A stretch of DNA of 64,000 nt from Marinobacter alexandrii (GTDB lineage Bacteria; Bacteroidota; Bacteroidia; Cytophagales; Cyclobacteriaceae), in NCBI GenBank assembly GCA_039984955.1, contig JBDWTN010000007.1, forward strand, positions 1,248,501 through 1,312,500, written 5' to 3'. Positions 9,768 through 19,100 of the stretch are shown here, piece by piece. The translations under genes and the position numbers were made by a program. A model generated the notes under the pieces. That model was not told the origin of the DNA and did not search any database. It saw nothing but the letters and a program-made list of their open reading frames with translations. The number at the start of each line of letters is the position of its first letter. Within the stretch, counting starts at the first letter, position 1.

Positions 9768-9793
9768 CAAAACTAACTAATGTGATATTTTTG
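9768..9793. promoter_or_regulatory. Back-to-back asnS and rpoN promoters
   Basis: Two exact matches to the Bacteroidota -7 consensus TAnnTTTG face away from each other: TAGTTTTG on the minus strand (9768-9775) toward asnS and TATTTTTG on the plus strand (9786-9793) toward rpoN. Only 10 bases separate them, so polymerase binding at one should hinder the other. No clear -33 TTG was found for either. Confidence 0.65.
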
Positions 9794-9811
9794 ACCTACA
9801 GGACTTAAGAA

Positions 9812-11248
9812 ATGCAAAAACTCTCACTTCAACAATCGCTTCAACAAAAACTGTCTCCGCAACAGATTCAGTTCATCAAACTACTGCAAGTGCCTACTGC
9901 AGAACTGGAAACTCGTGTGGAGGAGGAACTGGAAGTTAACCCAGCTTTGGAAGAAGGTAAGGAAGAGAAAGAACAAGAAGAGCAATCAGAAGAATACGAA
10001 GAGGAGTTCGAGAGTCCGACAGAAGGAATAGAAGATTATCTTCAAGATGACTATGCAGGGTATAAGATGCAAGGTGATGGTCGCAACCCCGATGAAGAGG
10101 ATAAGGAAGCTCCTATCTCGATGGGTAGAACTTTGCATGAACATTTAATCTCTCAACTGGGCTATCTAAAATTAGATGATCGTCAAAAAATTCTTGGGCG
10201 ACAACTAATCGGAAGTATTGATTCTGATGGTTACATAAGAAGAGAACTGGAAGCAATCGTAAATGATCTAGCTTTTTCGCAAGGCGTGGAGACTGATGAT
10301 GAAGAACTTGAAGATTTACTTTATAGAATTCAGGCATTTGATCCTGCCGGTATAGGTGCTAGAAATTTACAAGAATGCTTAGCTCTACAGCTTGATCGTA
10401 AGGATGAGGATAGTGAGGTAGTACAGATTGCTACAAGAATCATTGACAACTGCTTTAATGAATTTTCTAAAAAGCATTACGATAAAATTGCTAGGAAACT
10501 TGGCTTAGATGATGAAGACTTACTTCGAGAAGCAATCTATCTGATTACGAAGCTTAATCCTAAACCGGGAGGTACTGGAGATGATGTTGCTAAAACTCAA
10601 TATGTAATTCCCGACTTTATTCTCACCAATGTTGATGACAAACTTGAGCTTTCTCTCAACTCCAGAAATGCTCCGCAACTGAAAGTAAGTCGGTCTTATT
10701 CTGATATGCTTCATGCTTATGATAAGAGTGATAAAAAAGATAAGAAGCTAAAAGAGACCGTTTCATTTATCAAACAAAAGCTTGATTCTGCCAAATGGTT
10801 TATTGATGCTATTCGTCAACGCCAGCAGACACTTTTAAATACTATGCAGGCAATCATTGATTTCCAGTACGATTATTTCCTTGAGGGTGATGAAAGTAAG
10901 TTGAAGCCAATGATATTGAAGGATATTGCCGATAGGATTAATATGGACATCTCCACGGTTTCAAGGGTTGCTAGCAGCAAGGCTATCCAAACAGAATTTG
11001 GAGTGTTCCCGTTAAAATATTTCTTCTCAGAAGGCATTTCTACTGATTCCGGGGAGGATGTGAGTAGTAGAGAAGTTAAGAGTAAATTGAAATCTTTTAT
11101 TGAAGCAGAAGATAAGTCAAAGCCCTTATCCGATGAAAAACTTGAGAAGGCTCTGAAAGAGTGTGGCTACAACATTGCACGCCGAACAGTTGCGAAATAT
11201 AGAGAGCAGTTAAATATCCCTGTAGCACGTCTAAGAAAAGAGCTTTGA
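9812..11248 (+). CDS. rpoN: RNA polymerase sigma-54 factor
   Basis: 478 residues with the full RpoN plan. The glutamine/leucine-rich region I (LQQSLQQKLSPQQIQFIKLLQ) contacts activators, an acidic region II follows (about 45-95), then the core-binding and DNA-binding domains. The RpoN box near the C-terminus reads ARRTVAKYRE, the hallmark of the family. It directs polymerase to -24/-12 promoters and needs activators such as the NtrC-type protein at 237-1595. The promoter box lies 19 bases upstream of the ATG, leaving a very short leader. The PAP2-like gene follows closely. Confidence 0.97.
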   Translation: MQKLSLQQSLQQKLSPQQIQFIKLLQVPTAELETRVEEELEVNPALEEGKEEKEQEEQSEEYEEEFESPTEGIEDYLQDDYAGYKMQGDGRNPDEEDKEAPISMGRTLHEHLISQLGYLKLDDRQKILGRQLIGSIDSDGYIRRELEAIVNDLAFSQGVETDDEELEDLLYRIQAFDPAGIGARNLQECLALQLDRKDEDSEVVQIATRIIDNCFNEFSKKHYDKIARKLGLDDEDLLREAIYLITKLNPKPGGTGDDVAKTQYVIPDFILTNVDDKLELSLNSRNAPQLKVSRSYSDMLHAYDKSDKKDKKLKETVSFIKQKLDSAKWFIDAIRQRQQTLLNTMQAIIDFQYDYFLEGDESKLKPMILKDIADRINMDISTVSRVASSKAIQTEFGVFPLKYFFSEGISTDSGEDVSSREVKSKLKSFIEAEDKSKPLSDEKLEKALKECGYNIARRTVAKYREQLNIPVARLRKEL

Positions 11249-11256
11249 GATTTATA

Positions 11257-11859
11257 ATGAAGATAGTCTCGGTGGTCTTTCATCCATTATTGATGGCTAC
11301 CTATTTGAGCTCAATATTATTTTTAAAAGCTCCAGAGTTTTTCCCTAGAGTACTTCCTGAACTGGTACCAAAATTTGTGTTAATTGTATTTATTACCACT
11401 TGTTTAATGCCCGCATTAAGTATTTTTTTACTCCGAACATTTTCTTATATCTCAAACTTAGAATTAACACAAAGAAACGAAAGGATTCGTCCATTCATTT
11501 TTATTGCATTCTACTATGCTGCAGCATCTTATCTTTTTGCTGATAAACTCAGAATGGGCCCTTTGTTTATGACTGTAATGATATCCGTTTCTATACTTAT
11601 TGTACTCCTTTTAGTTATTACAAGATGGTTCAAGATTAGTATCCACTCCGCAGCTATTTGGGGAGGCGTAGGCTTTATCGCTGCATTGATTGTGACTACT
11701 GGATTAGATACAGGGTGTTTCTTTTACCTACTTATCCTAGCGGCAGGTCTTACAAGCTCAAGCAGGCTATTTCTTGGTTATCATCAACCAAAGGAAGTAT
11801 GGTTTGGTGCTATGTTTGGGTTTGTATTTAGCTTCTTGACAATCGTTCTATTCTTCTAG
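11257..11859 (+). CDS. PAP2-like integral membrane protein
   Basis: About 200 residues with six hydrophobic segments. Residual PAP2 phosphatase motifs are visible: RNERIRP for the first, ISIHSAA where PSGH is expected, and SRLFLGYHQPKE for the last (SR-x5-H-x3-D with E for D). The conserved arginine and histidine remain but the lysine and PSG are changed, so activity on lipid phosphates is plausible but unproven. The ATG at 11257 is preferred over a TTG at 11245 that overlaps the rpoN stop. It lies 8 bases after rpoN and is probably cotranscribed. Its stop shares the CTAG with the convergent barrel gene. Confidence 0.65.
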   Translation: MKIVSVVFHPLLMATYLSSILFLKAPEFFPRVLPELVPKFVLIVFITTCLMPALSIFLLRTFSYISNLELTQRNERIRPFIFIAFYYAAASYLFADKLRMGPLFMTVMISVSILIVLLLVITRWFKISIHSAAIWGGVGFIAALIVTTGLDTGCFFYLLILAAGLTSSSRLFLGYHQPKEVWFGAMFGFVFSFLTIVLFF

Positions 11860-12548
11860 AACCCGGTTACATTTATACCAATAGTTGTCATAATGGGATT
11901 AGATCCATCTTCAAAGGAATCTTTGAATACATCTGAAACATATCTCTTGTAAAAAACATGCACTCCTCTAAAACCCGCTCTTACTTGATATCCATATCTA
12001 AATGAATTCAAATTGAATTTTCCTGATATTTTTTGACGAGTAGTTTCTCCATTATTTTCATATTTCCATTTTGTATGAGCATTCAATCGAACTCCAACTA
12101 CTCCTCCAACTCCTAGAAATAATCCCTCTCCATCCTCAGTGCCAAATGGATGAAATCTAAACTCAACTGGGATATCTAAATAAGTTATTGCAAGTCTATT
12201 TTTTTCAAAATTTTGTGTGTTAGGTCCAATAAATACAGATCTTAAAGTATCATTAACAAGTGCGTTGCTAAAAAGAGTAGATGAATCTCCCAAGCTCATT
12301 TTTTCTAAGCCGAGTCCTGCTCCATAATTCAAAGACAATTTGCTACTGAACGCTTTTCTTTTTGTATAGTAAACCCCAACAGATTTTGACGCCCAAGTTC
12401 TTCTCTCCAGAGGTCCTGGCATTGATGACCAAACATTAAATCCAACATCTACCATTAATTCTCCAGGAATGTCTGGACGTTTTAATCCATCTTGTGCGCT
12501 AGCAGAGATCATAAAAAAGATAAGAAGCGCTCCGTATACGTATTTCAT
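11856..12548 (-). CDS. Outer-membrane beta-barrel protein with signal peptide
   Basis: About 230 residues from the ATG at 12548, where a signal peptide starts (MKYVYGALLIFFMISASAQ); a longer frame begins at 12608 but adds a non-signal extension. The mature part alternates polar and aromatic strands (VEFRFHPFGTE, GLFLGVGGVVGVRLNA, YGYQVRAGFRGVHVFYKRYV) typical of porin-like or OmpW-like barrels of this phylum. It overlaps the end of the PAP2-like gene by 4 bases tail to tail. No ligand or function is recognised. Confidence 0.7.
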   Translation of the reverse strand: MKYVYGALLIFFMISASAQDGLKRPDIPGELMVDVGFNVWSSMPGPLERRTWASKSVGVYYTKRKAFSSKLSLNYGAGLGLEKMSLGDSSTLFSNALVNDTLRSVFIGPNTQNFEKNRLAITYLDIPVEFRFHPFGTEDGEGLFLGVGGVVGVRLNAHTKWKYENNGETTRQKISGKFNLNSFRYGYQVRAGFRGVHVFYKRYVSDVFKDSFEDGSNPIMTTIGINVTGF

Positions 12549-12757
12549 GTGTGTAATATTGTTTTTATTGGACTCATGTAATGTCTGAATTAAGCTGTTT
12601 ATCGACATTTCATTTGTTTAGCCTTGCTTCTACAAAGAAGAAGCTTTTATTCTGATAATATTCTTAATGAATGTTAAATGATAAAAGCTATCGATAGAAA
12701 AAATTTTCGCAAAGATATAATCATGTGCGACTAACGAAAATTTTAATGCATAATTGT

Positions 12758-12765
12758 TAGTTTTG
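12758..12765 (+). promoter_or_regulatory. -7 promoter box of tRNA-Arg
   Basis: TAGTTTTG matches TAnnTTTG exactly and ends 10 bases before the tRNA, so transcription would start within a few bases of the mature 5' end. Confidence 0.6.
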
Positions 12766-12775
12766 CGCTCTCAAA

Positions 12776-12849
12776 GGACTCGTAGCACAACTGGATAATG
12801 CACCTGGTTACGGCCCAGGAGATTGGGGGTTCGAATCCCTCCGAGTTCA
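12776..12849 (+). tRNA. tRNA-Arg (anticodon ACG)
   Basis: A full cloverleaf can be drawn. The acceptor GGACTCG (12776-12782) pairs with CGAGTTC (12842-12848), the anticodon stem CCTGG/CCAGG encloses the loop TTACGGC with anticodon ACG at 12810-12812, and the T arm is GGGGG-TTCGAAT-CCCTC. The discriminator is A and CCA is not encoded. ACG is normally modified to ICG and reads CGU, CGC and CGA. A terminator follows closely. The 3' half is duplicated, with an insertion, about 110 bases downstream. Confidence 0.96.
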
Positions 12850-12852
12850 CTA

Positions 12853-12880
12853 AAGCAAGCTATTTAGGCTTGCTTTTTTT
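12853..12880 (+). terminator. Rho-independent terminator of tRNA-Arg
   Basis: AAGCAAGC (12853-12860) pairs with GCTTGCTT (12868-12875) around TATTTAG, and the T run continues to 12880. Confidence 0.85.
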
Positions 12881-12923
12881 GTTAGACTTCACCATATAAA
12901 CTCAATAAACACATACCAACGTA

Positions 12924-12984
12924 ACGGCCCAGGAGATTGGGGGCTGGTTCGCCAGTCCGATCGAATCCCTCCAAGTTCACTAAA
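12924..12984 (+). pseudogene. Rearranged copy of the tRNA-Arg 3' half
   Basis: Bases 12924-12943 are identical to tRNA positions 12810-12829 (anticodon through 5' T stem). TCGAATCCCTCC and AGTTCACTAAA then follow as in the tRNA and its flank, with one G-to-A change. Between the two parts, inside the T arm, sits a 17-base insert (12944-12960) that forms a CTGG-TTCG-CCAG hairpin. There is no 5' half, so it cannot fold as tRNA. Such 3'-half copies are typical of scars from integration at tRNA genes, but no integrase is seen in the window. Confidence 0.85.
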
Positions 12985-13005
12985 TCCACTTCGAGGAGTG
13001 ATTTT

Positions 13006-13332
13006 CTATTTTTTTAGAAATTCTTCAACTTTTGCAATTACATCCTTGGCAAAATTGGAGATTGGCGTACATACACCTATAAAGACATTCTCACTTAATC
13101 GCTTGAATTTGACAACTGATTGGTTATCATCATGCGAATAATAACTAGAAGATTTTGTCAGTGTGTCTATTCCATATTCTCTATCAAGAGAAACAACTCT
13201 CTGCTCACAATCAGGGCTGATCATTGATTTATAAACAAATGATCTATCCGTGGTGTCAAGCACGAAAATGAAAGCGCCTGGCGTCAATGACTTTAGTGCA
13301 TTGATCTTTTGGTGAGTTTCCGAAATAGTCAT
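13006..13332 (-). CDS. Small protein of unknown function
   Basis: 108 residues, no signal peptide or membrane segment. The sequence has a compact alpha/beta look (GAFIFVLDTTDRSFVYKSMI, NVFIGVCTPISNFAKDVIAKVEEFLKK) faintly like PAS or roadblock folds, but I cannot assign a family. It lies directly beside the tRNA-Arg 3'-half copy and ends 21 bases from it, so it may be cargo left by the event that made the copy. It is read toward the tRNA and is not obviously in an operon. Confidence 0.55.
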   Translation of the reverse strand: MTISETHQKINALKSLTPGAFIFVLDTTDRSFVYKSMISPDCEQRVVSLDREYGIDTLTKSSSYYSHDDNQSVVKFKRLSENVFIGVCTPISNFAKDVIAKVEEFLKK

Positions 13333-13466
13333 AGCATATAAGTTTTGCGCCCGTTTATTAAACTACGCGCACAGTGGTATGCAGCTTTTTATCAAAAATA
13401 TACTTAGAATATGAATAATTTTACATGGGAAAATACTACTCTTCGCTTAGGTATTATCACTAAAAA

Positions 13467-14120
13467 TCATGAATTTATGAGCCCTAAATTCATAGCTTTC
13501 TTGATTAACTCGGCCATGTTTTTTGCTCTTAATTTTTTCATAATATTACCTCGATGAGCTTCTACAGTGCGTTCGCTTATGAATAATTTTTCCGCAATTT
13601 CCTGGCTTTTCAAGCCATCAGATATATCATTCAGAACCTCTATCTCTCTTTTAGTTAATTGGACGCTTTCCGTTTTTTTCTTTTCTTTCTTTATCTCTTT
13701 GTACGAATTCAAGGCAGTATCTATTACTTCCCTGCTGAAGAATTTCCCTCCATTTAGAACCTTCTCAATAGCAACTAGAATTTCATCTGCTACACTATCT
13801 TTGACTACATAGCCAGCAATATTGAAGTTTAGACCTTCCATTACATATTCCTCATCTTTGTACATACTGAGGATGATAATTTTTATGTCGGGATACTTAT
13901 CGCCTATTAGCTTTGATGCTTCAAGTCCGGTCATTTCCGGCATTGATATATCCATCAAAATTATATCGGGTAACAATCCTCCATCCAAAGCTTCAATTGC
14001 TTTAGAGGCTCGATCATACTCACCAGTAATCTCGATCGTAGAATCCATATCGATTATACTCCTTACTCCTTTGCGAACTAACTCATGATCCTCTATAAGA
14101 AATAGTTTAGTTTTTTTCAT
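13467..14120 (-). CDS. NarL/LuxR-type response regulator
   Basis: 217 residues. The receiver (1-125) has acidic E10/D11, phosphoacceptor D57 and lysine in YVVKDS. A LuxR helix-turn-helix (about 155-215) reads LTKREIEVLNDISDGLKSQEIAEKLFISERTVEAHRGNI. Its start overlaps the end of the upstream histidine kinase by 4 bases, so the pair is translationally coupled and is very likely a cognate two-component system. Targets are unknown. Confidence 0.93.
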   Translation of the reverse strand: MKKTKLFLIEDHELVRKGVRSIIDMDSTIEITGEYDRASKAIEALDGGLLPDIILMDISMPEMTGLEASKLIGDKYPDIKIIILSMYKDEEYVMEGLNFNIAGYVVKDSVADEILVAIEKVLNGGKFFSREVIDTALNSYKEIKKEKKKTESVQLTKREIEVLNDISDGLKSQEIAEKLFISERTVEAHRGNIMKKLRAKNMAELIKKAMNLGLINS

Positions 14121-15466
14121 TTAAATGGAATTTTTAAGCTTATAAATGTGCCAGAACCTTTTGAAGTATCAATATTACATTCTGCATTCAAAACCTCAGC
14201 TCTGAATAGCATATTTTGAATACCATGATGAGAGGTTTCATCTGTATAGTCTCCTAAATCGAATCCCACTCCATCATCTTCAATAGTCATTTGAATATGA
14301 TCATCAAATCCGTAAAGTTGAATAGATGCCGTTGATGCTTCTGAGTGCTTAATGATGTTAGATATATTTTCCTGTGAAATTCGATAAATATTAACCTTAT
14401 GCTTCATGTCAAGCTCTGGAAGATCTTCTGTGCGAAGTTCAAATTGAATATCTGAACTTTTTGTGGCTTGATCTACTATTTTTTTCAAGCAAACCTCAAT
14501 AGGAAAATCACTCAAAAGTGTTGGCAATAGGCCATCTGTTACCTTACGCATCTCATCCAGAAACTGATCTACCATATCAGACAGCCCTTCTCCTGTGTCG
14601 CCTTTTTTGATAGATAACTTTATCATGTTGGCAATTTGACCAACGCCATCATGAAGATCTCTGGCAATACGCTCTCGTTCTTTTTCCTGCCCCTCGATAA
14701 ACGACAATAGACGTCTATTTTTCATGTCTTCATCTGCCTCCCTCATTTTCACACGTTCTGTTATATCCTTGAAAAAGAACAATGTATAATCTTCATCTAA
14801 CGAAACATTGTGCGTATAAAAATCTCCGTATACATGATCGGAACTTGCATTTTCTAGTTTTACCTCCATTGTATCTTCTATCCCTAGAATATCTGCTTGG
14901 TTGATTCCTTCAGAATCTACAAAATTGAGAACATCATTAATATTTCTATTCATCAATTGATCAAATGATTTTGCAGTGATTTGTTCAACAATTGTATTTG
15001 TATACTTTATCGTATCCTTAGCATCTAACAAGAAGATAGCTTTATCTATGGAGTTTATTATTGTTTGAAATAACTCACTGTTATCCTTAATTTTCTTCTC
15101 TGCTTGAGCCTTATAGAGAGCTACATCAATATTCGAAAGAAGTTCAGCTTCATTAAAAGGCTTTACTACATAACCATAAGGTAAACTAAATTTTGCCTTT
15201 TGAATCGTCGGCTCATCTGTAAGCGCCGTTAAAAATATGATAGGGATATCAAGGCTCTGTTTAATCTCAAAAGCTGCATCAATACCATCTGAGTTAGTCT
15301 CCATCATGATATCCATAAGGATCAGGTCAGGTGTTTCTTGTGTTGCAGTCTCCACTGCCTCCTTTCCTGAATAAACAGACAAAACGTGATGATTCCCGGA
15401 TTCAAGGGCATGCTTAATATGCTGATTTACAATCAGAGAGTCTTCCGCTACTAAAATTTTTCCCAT
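14117..15466 (-). CDS. Hybrid sensor: receiver-PAS-HisKA_3 histidine kinase
   Basis: 449 residues. An N-terminal receiver (phosphoacceptor D52) is followed by a PAS domain (about 125-245) and a NarX/DegS-type kinase with ERERIARDLHDGVGQ carrying His272, then an HATPase_c domain with EDDGVGFDLG. There is no transmembrane segment, so it is a cytoplasmic kinase whose own receiver probably gates activity. It is coupled to the LuxR-type regulator behind it. The 78-base gap to the divergent gene at 15545 would hold both promoters. Confidence 0.92.
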   Translation of the reverse strand: MGKILVAEDSLIVNQHIKHALESGNHHVLSVYSGKEAVETATQETPDLILMDIMMETNSDGIDAAFEIKQSLDIPIIFLTALTDEPTIQKAKFSLPYGYVVKPFNEAELLSNIDVALYKAQAEKKIKDNSELFQTIINSIDKAIFLLDAKDTIKYTNTIVEQITAKSFDQLMNRNINDVLNFVDSEGINQADILGIEDTMEVKLENASSDHVYGDFYTHNVSLDEDYTLFFFKDITERVKMREADEDMKNRRLLSFIEGQEKERERIARDLHDGVGQIANMIKLSIKKGDTGEGLSDMVDQFLDEMRKVTDGLLPTLLSDFPIEVCLKKIVDQATKSSDIQFELRTEDLPELDMKHKVNIYRISQENISNIIKHSEASTASIQLYGFDDHIQMTIEDDGVGFDLGDYTDETSHHGIQNMLFRAEVLNAECNIDTSKGSGTFISLKIPFK

Positions 15467-15544
15467 AGGTATTGATGATTACTATCAATTTATTAAGTTT
15501 TTGTGAGATATTACAATTTGTAAGTGCTCGGAAAAGACTGATTT

Positions 15545-16141
15545 ATGAAAGAGGTTTTCATCGTTTCAAAAAATACTTCGCTAAGTAATTATTTATTTCT
15601 TCTTTTGGATGAGATATGCCCAAAAACATTTTCGCTGGCCCTTGAATTTTCAAATGAAATTGATTTGCTGATTCTAGACACTGAAACAATCTCTCCAGAT
15701 GAAACAAAAAAATACATATTAGAGATTCCGACACTTTTATTTGCATACACTAAGCTTCCTCTTCTTATGCAGTATACTTCCAGATATGATATAAATGGAA
15801 TTATCGCTTTATCTATGGAAGCTGAAGATATTTTAAAAACTTTGCAGGCAGCTATTGAAAATGATATCTATTATAATGAAACTATGATAGGGATGTTGTT
15901 TTCAAGTAAGGCAAATGAAATGACGGAAAAAATTTCTTCTCTAACCGATAGAGAGATTGAAATTCTCCGCTTGATGATGGGAGATTTCACCAATGAAGAT
16001 ATTGCTAAAAAGCTTGACCTGAGTGTTCGTACAGTAAATGCACATAAGGGGAATATTATACGAAAAATAGGATCGAAAACCACGAGTGGACTCATTCAAA
16101 CTCTTATGAGTTATTCTGCAGATTTTAAAAATATACTCTGA
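15545..16141 (+). CDS. LuxR-type regulator with degenerate receiver
   Basis: 198 residues. A C-terminal LuxR helix-turn-helix is clear (LTDREIEILRLMMGDFTNEDIAKKLDLSVRTVNAHKGNI). The N-terminal half has the length and hydrophobic pattern of a receiver (VFIVSKN...LLILDTETI) but the acidic pair is replaced by K9/N10 and the conserved lysine position reads ALSME. Only D45 remains at the phosphoacceptor place, so control by ordinary phosphorylation is doubtful. It is divergent from the hybrid kinase and its 3' end overlaps the multi-PAS kinase gene by 17 bases tail to tail. Confidence 0.82.
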   Translation: MKEVFIVSKNTSLSNYLFLLLDEICPKTFSLALEFSNEIDLLILDTETISPDETKKYILEIPTLLFAYTKLPLLMQYTSRYDINGIIALSMEAEDILKTLQAAIENDIYYNETMIGMLFSSKANEMTEKISSLTDREIEILRLMMGDFTNEDIAKKLDLSVRTVNAHKGNIIRKIGSKTTSGLIQTLMSYSADFKNIL

Positions 16142-19100
16142 AGCCGTTCTCATTATCCGGCTCTACTTTTCCATTCAGTTGCTTAACAAAGGTCCTAATT
16201 AGTGAAATCCCCAAACCCGTATTGCTATTCAACACATCCTTTTCAATGCGAGAACCATCATTTAATACTTTAAGAATATTCTCCTCCCCTAACTTGACTA
16301 GATGAATTCTTATTCTTCCGTTCTGCTCTTTTTTAAAACTATGCTTGACGGCATTAGACACCATTTCACTAACCATCAATCCTATCAATAATGCTTTCTC
16401 TACGTCCATAATAACCTGTGCGGACTTAACCTCTATTGAAACACCACTTGCTCCATGAAGTATCTGCAATTCACTGGCGATGTTATTTAAGTATTCTCCA
16501 ATATTGATTTCTGAAACATTATAGAATGTATATAGCTTATCATGAATAACAGACATAGCTTTGATTCGATCATTCACCTCTTCAAAGATTCCTTTGGATT
16601 TATCATCATCCAAATCATAAGACTTCAAAGCTAAAATTGACGAAATCAATTGCATATTATTTTTGACTCTATGATGAACCTCTTTGATGAGTACATTTTT
16701 CTCTTCAAGAGATGATTCTAAGTCCACCTGAAGTTTTTTGTCTGGTGTTATATCATAGATAACACCAACCATCCCTCTAAGTTTATCATTATGATTTCTT
16801 AAGACCCTTGTAAAAGCTCGCAGATATTTGATTTCATCTCCAACCTTGATTTTCATTTCAGATTCAAGAAAGTTTATTCCCTTTCTTATCACACGAAGTG
16901 AATCATTGAGAACCTTTTCATCCTCGTTGATAAAATACTTTTTTAATTCCGTAAGAGGTATGGGTTCTTTACAATCTGAAAAGATGGAATACATCTGATC
17001 TTCCCAAAAAATCTCATCACTCTCTCTATCATACTCCCAAACCCCCAGATTAGCTATCTCGGTCGCTAAGAGTATCCGATCCGTTAAACGCTTAATTTTT
17101 TGCTCCGCAGTTTTTTGCTCTGTTATGTCCTGAACAGTCCCAATCATTTTTACGACAGAGCCTCTTTCTTTAATTATCGTACCTCTTCCGGAAATCCACT
17201 TATTTTTCTTCGTTTTCAGATGTTTAATCCGATAGATATGGAAAAAATCCTTCGACTCCTTGATTGACTTCTCAAGCTTTGTCGTAAACTCTTGAATATC
17301 CTCTGGGTGTATAAGCTTATGTACAATAGATATGTTTAGTTGGCCTTTGGAAAAGCCCATCATGGAAACCATTTCCTCCGAAGGAATAAAATCCCCAGAG
17401 GCAATGTTGTACTCATAATTAGCCATTTTCGAAATTCTTTGAGATTCCAAAAGTTTGAATTGGCTCTCTTGCAATTTTCTTTCAGCAATCTTAAGATCAC
17501 TTACGTCAAGCATTCCAGTGATAGATCTTTCGAAATTTCCATCTTCATCATATTCTGCTACTGCGGAAAGTAACACATCCATTACCTGTCCAGACTTCTT
17601 TTTATATCCGTATTCAGCATTTCGTACAAATCCCTCTTTGAAGAGTTGCCTCATATTTTTTGCGATCTTACCCTTTGAATCTTTCACCAAAAAATCTACT
17701 GGCGACTTACCAATTACTTCGTTTCTTTCATACCCCATCTTCTCCAACCAAAAATCACTTACACTTATTATTTCTTGTTTATCATTGATCGAATGCATCA
17801 TAACAGGGGCCTTGTTATAGATATTTCGATACTTTTTCAATGACTTTTCTAGCGCTATTTCAATTTCTTTTCGAGTATTAATATTTTGCCATGCTATTAC
17901 GGCCCCAAATGGCTCATTCAACGGTGTTACCTTTAAATTGTACCACTTGTCATCAGCCAATTTCATTTCATGATCCAGAGCTCTCATTTCTTGATTGAGA
18001 ACCGCTTTCAGACCTTCTTTTAAATAATCAACTTCCCCAAAGTATTCCATGAAATCGAATACGGACTCACCAATTTTCAGTTCATTGTAAGGTTGAGTAT
18101 TGATATACGCCGAAAGACTTTTATTGATATTGATGATTATTCCATTTTCATCCACCACCAACAGGGCCTCATTTAGCGCATCCAGAATTCCTTGCTTCAA
18201 AAACTCCTCTCGCTCAGTTTTTTCTTTTGATTCAATGTATTCTGTAATATCTTCTGAAATGAAAACCACGTTATCCAGATCGCCTTTTGAATCATGTAAT
18301 GGATAGTATTTGATACGAAACCATTTTAACAATCCATCACCTTCTGGTAGTGGGATTTTTGCTGTTGTCTCTCCTACAATTCCATTAAAAGCCTCGGCAA
18401 TTCGTCTAGAGTAAGGAGGGACATTCAAAATATTATCTTCCAACAAATTGAATGTGCCGATGTAGTCATCTAAATCAATGTTCCAAAATTCTGCTGATTT
18501 TTGATTGGTTGCTATTAAAGTTCCTTTTCTATCATAAATAGAAATACCATATGGAGCTTCAGAAATCATCTGCCTATATCTCTTTTCGCTCTCTCTCAAT
18601 TGTATTCTGGATTGCTTTTGTTCTGTTACATCCAGCATCAATCCTCTCAACCTTTCAGGTTTCCCATTAACTTTAACCACCTCCACCATATCTCGAACCC
18701 AAATGACTTTACCATTATTATGTATTAGCCGATATTCAAGTTGATAGTCATCAACATCTCTGGTTTTTAGCTTTTCATAACTCAAAACTCTTTCCTTATC
18801 CTCTTCATGGAGGATAGACTGCCAAAATCCATCTTGGAGCCAAGCCGTACGATCATAGCCAAATAACTCAGTCACTTTAGGACTGATGTAAGTAAATGAC
18901 ACAGAACCCATAGTGCTTTCCCATACTACTGCGTTGATATTCTCAACAAGAATTTTGTAGCGATCTTCTTCTTGCCTGCGAGCTCTATCTTCTTCAACTT
19001 CTTTAGTGATATCAGCAAAATTTGAAACACCTCCAATCAATTTATTTTCATCGTCATAGATCGGAGCTGCATTAATGGAAAACCATTTATTGGTACCATC

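Noticed and set aside
12915-12985. Second functional tRNA-Arg gene
   Set aside because: Only the 3' half is present, the T arm is interrupted by 17 bases and there is no D arm or acceptor 5' strand.
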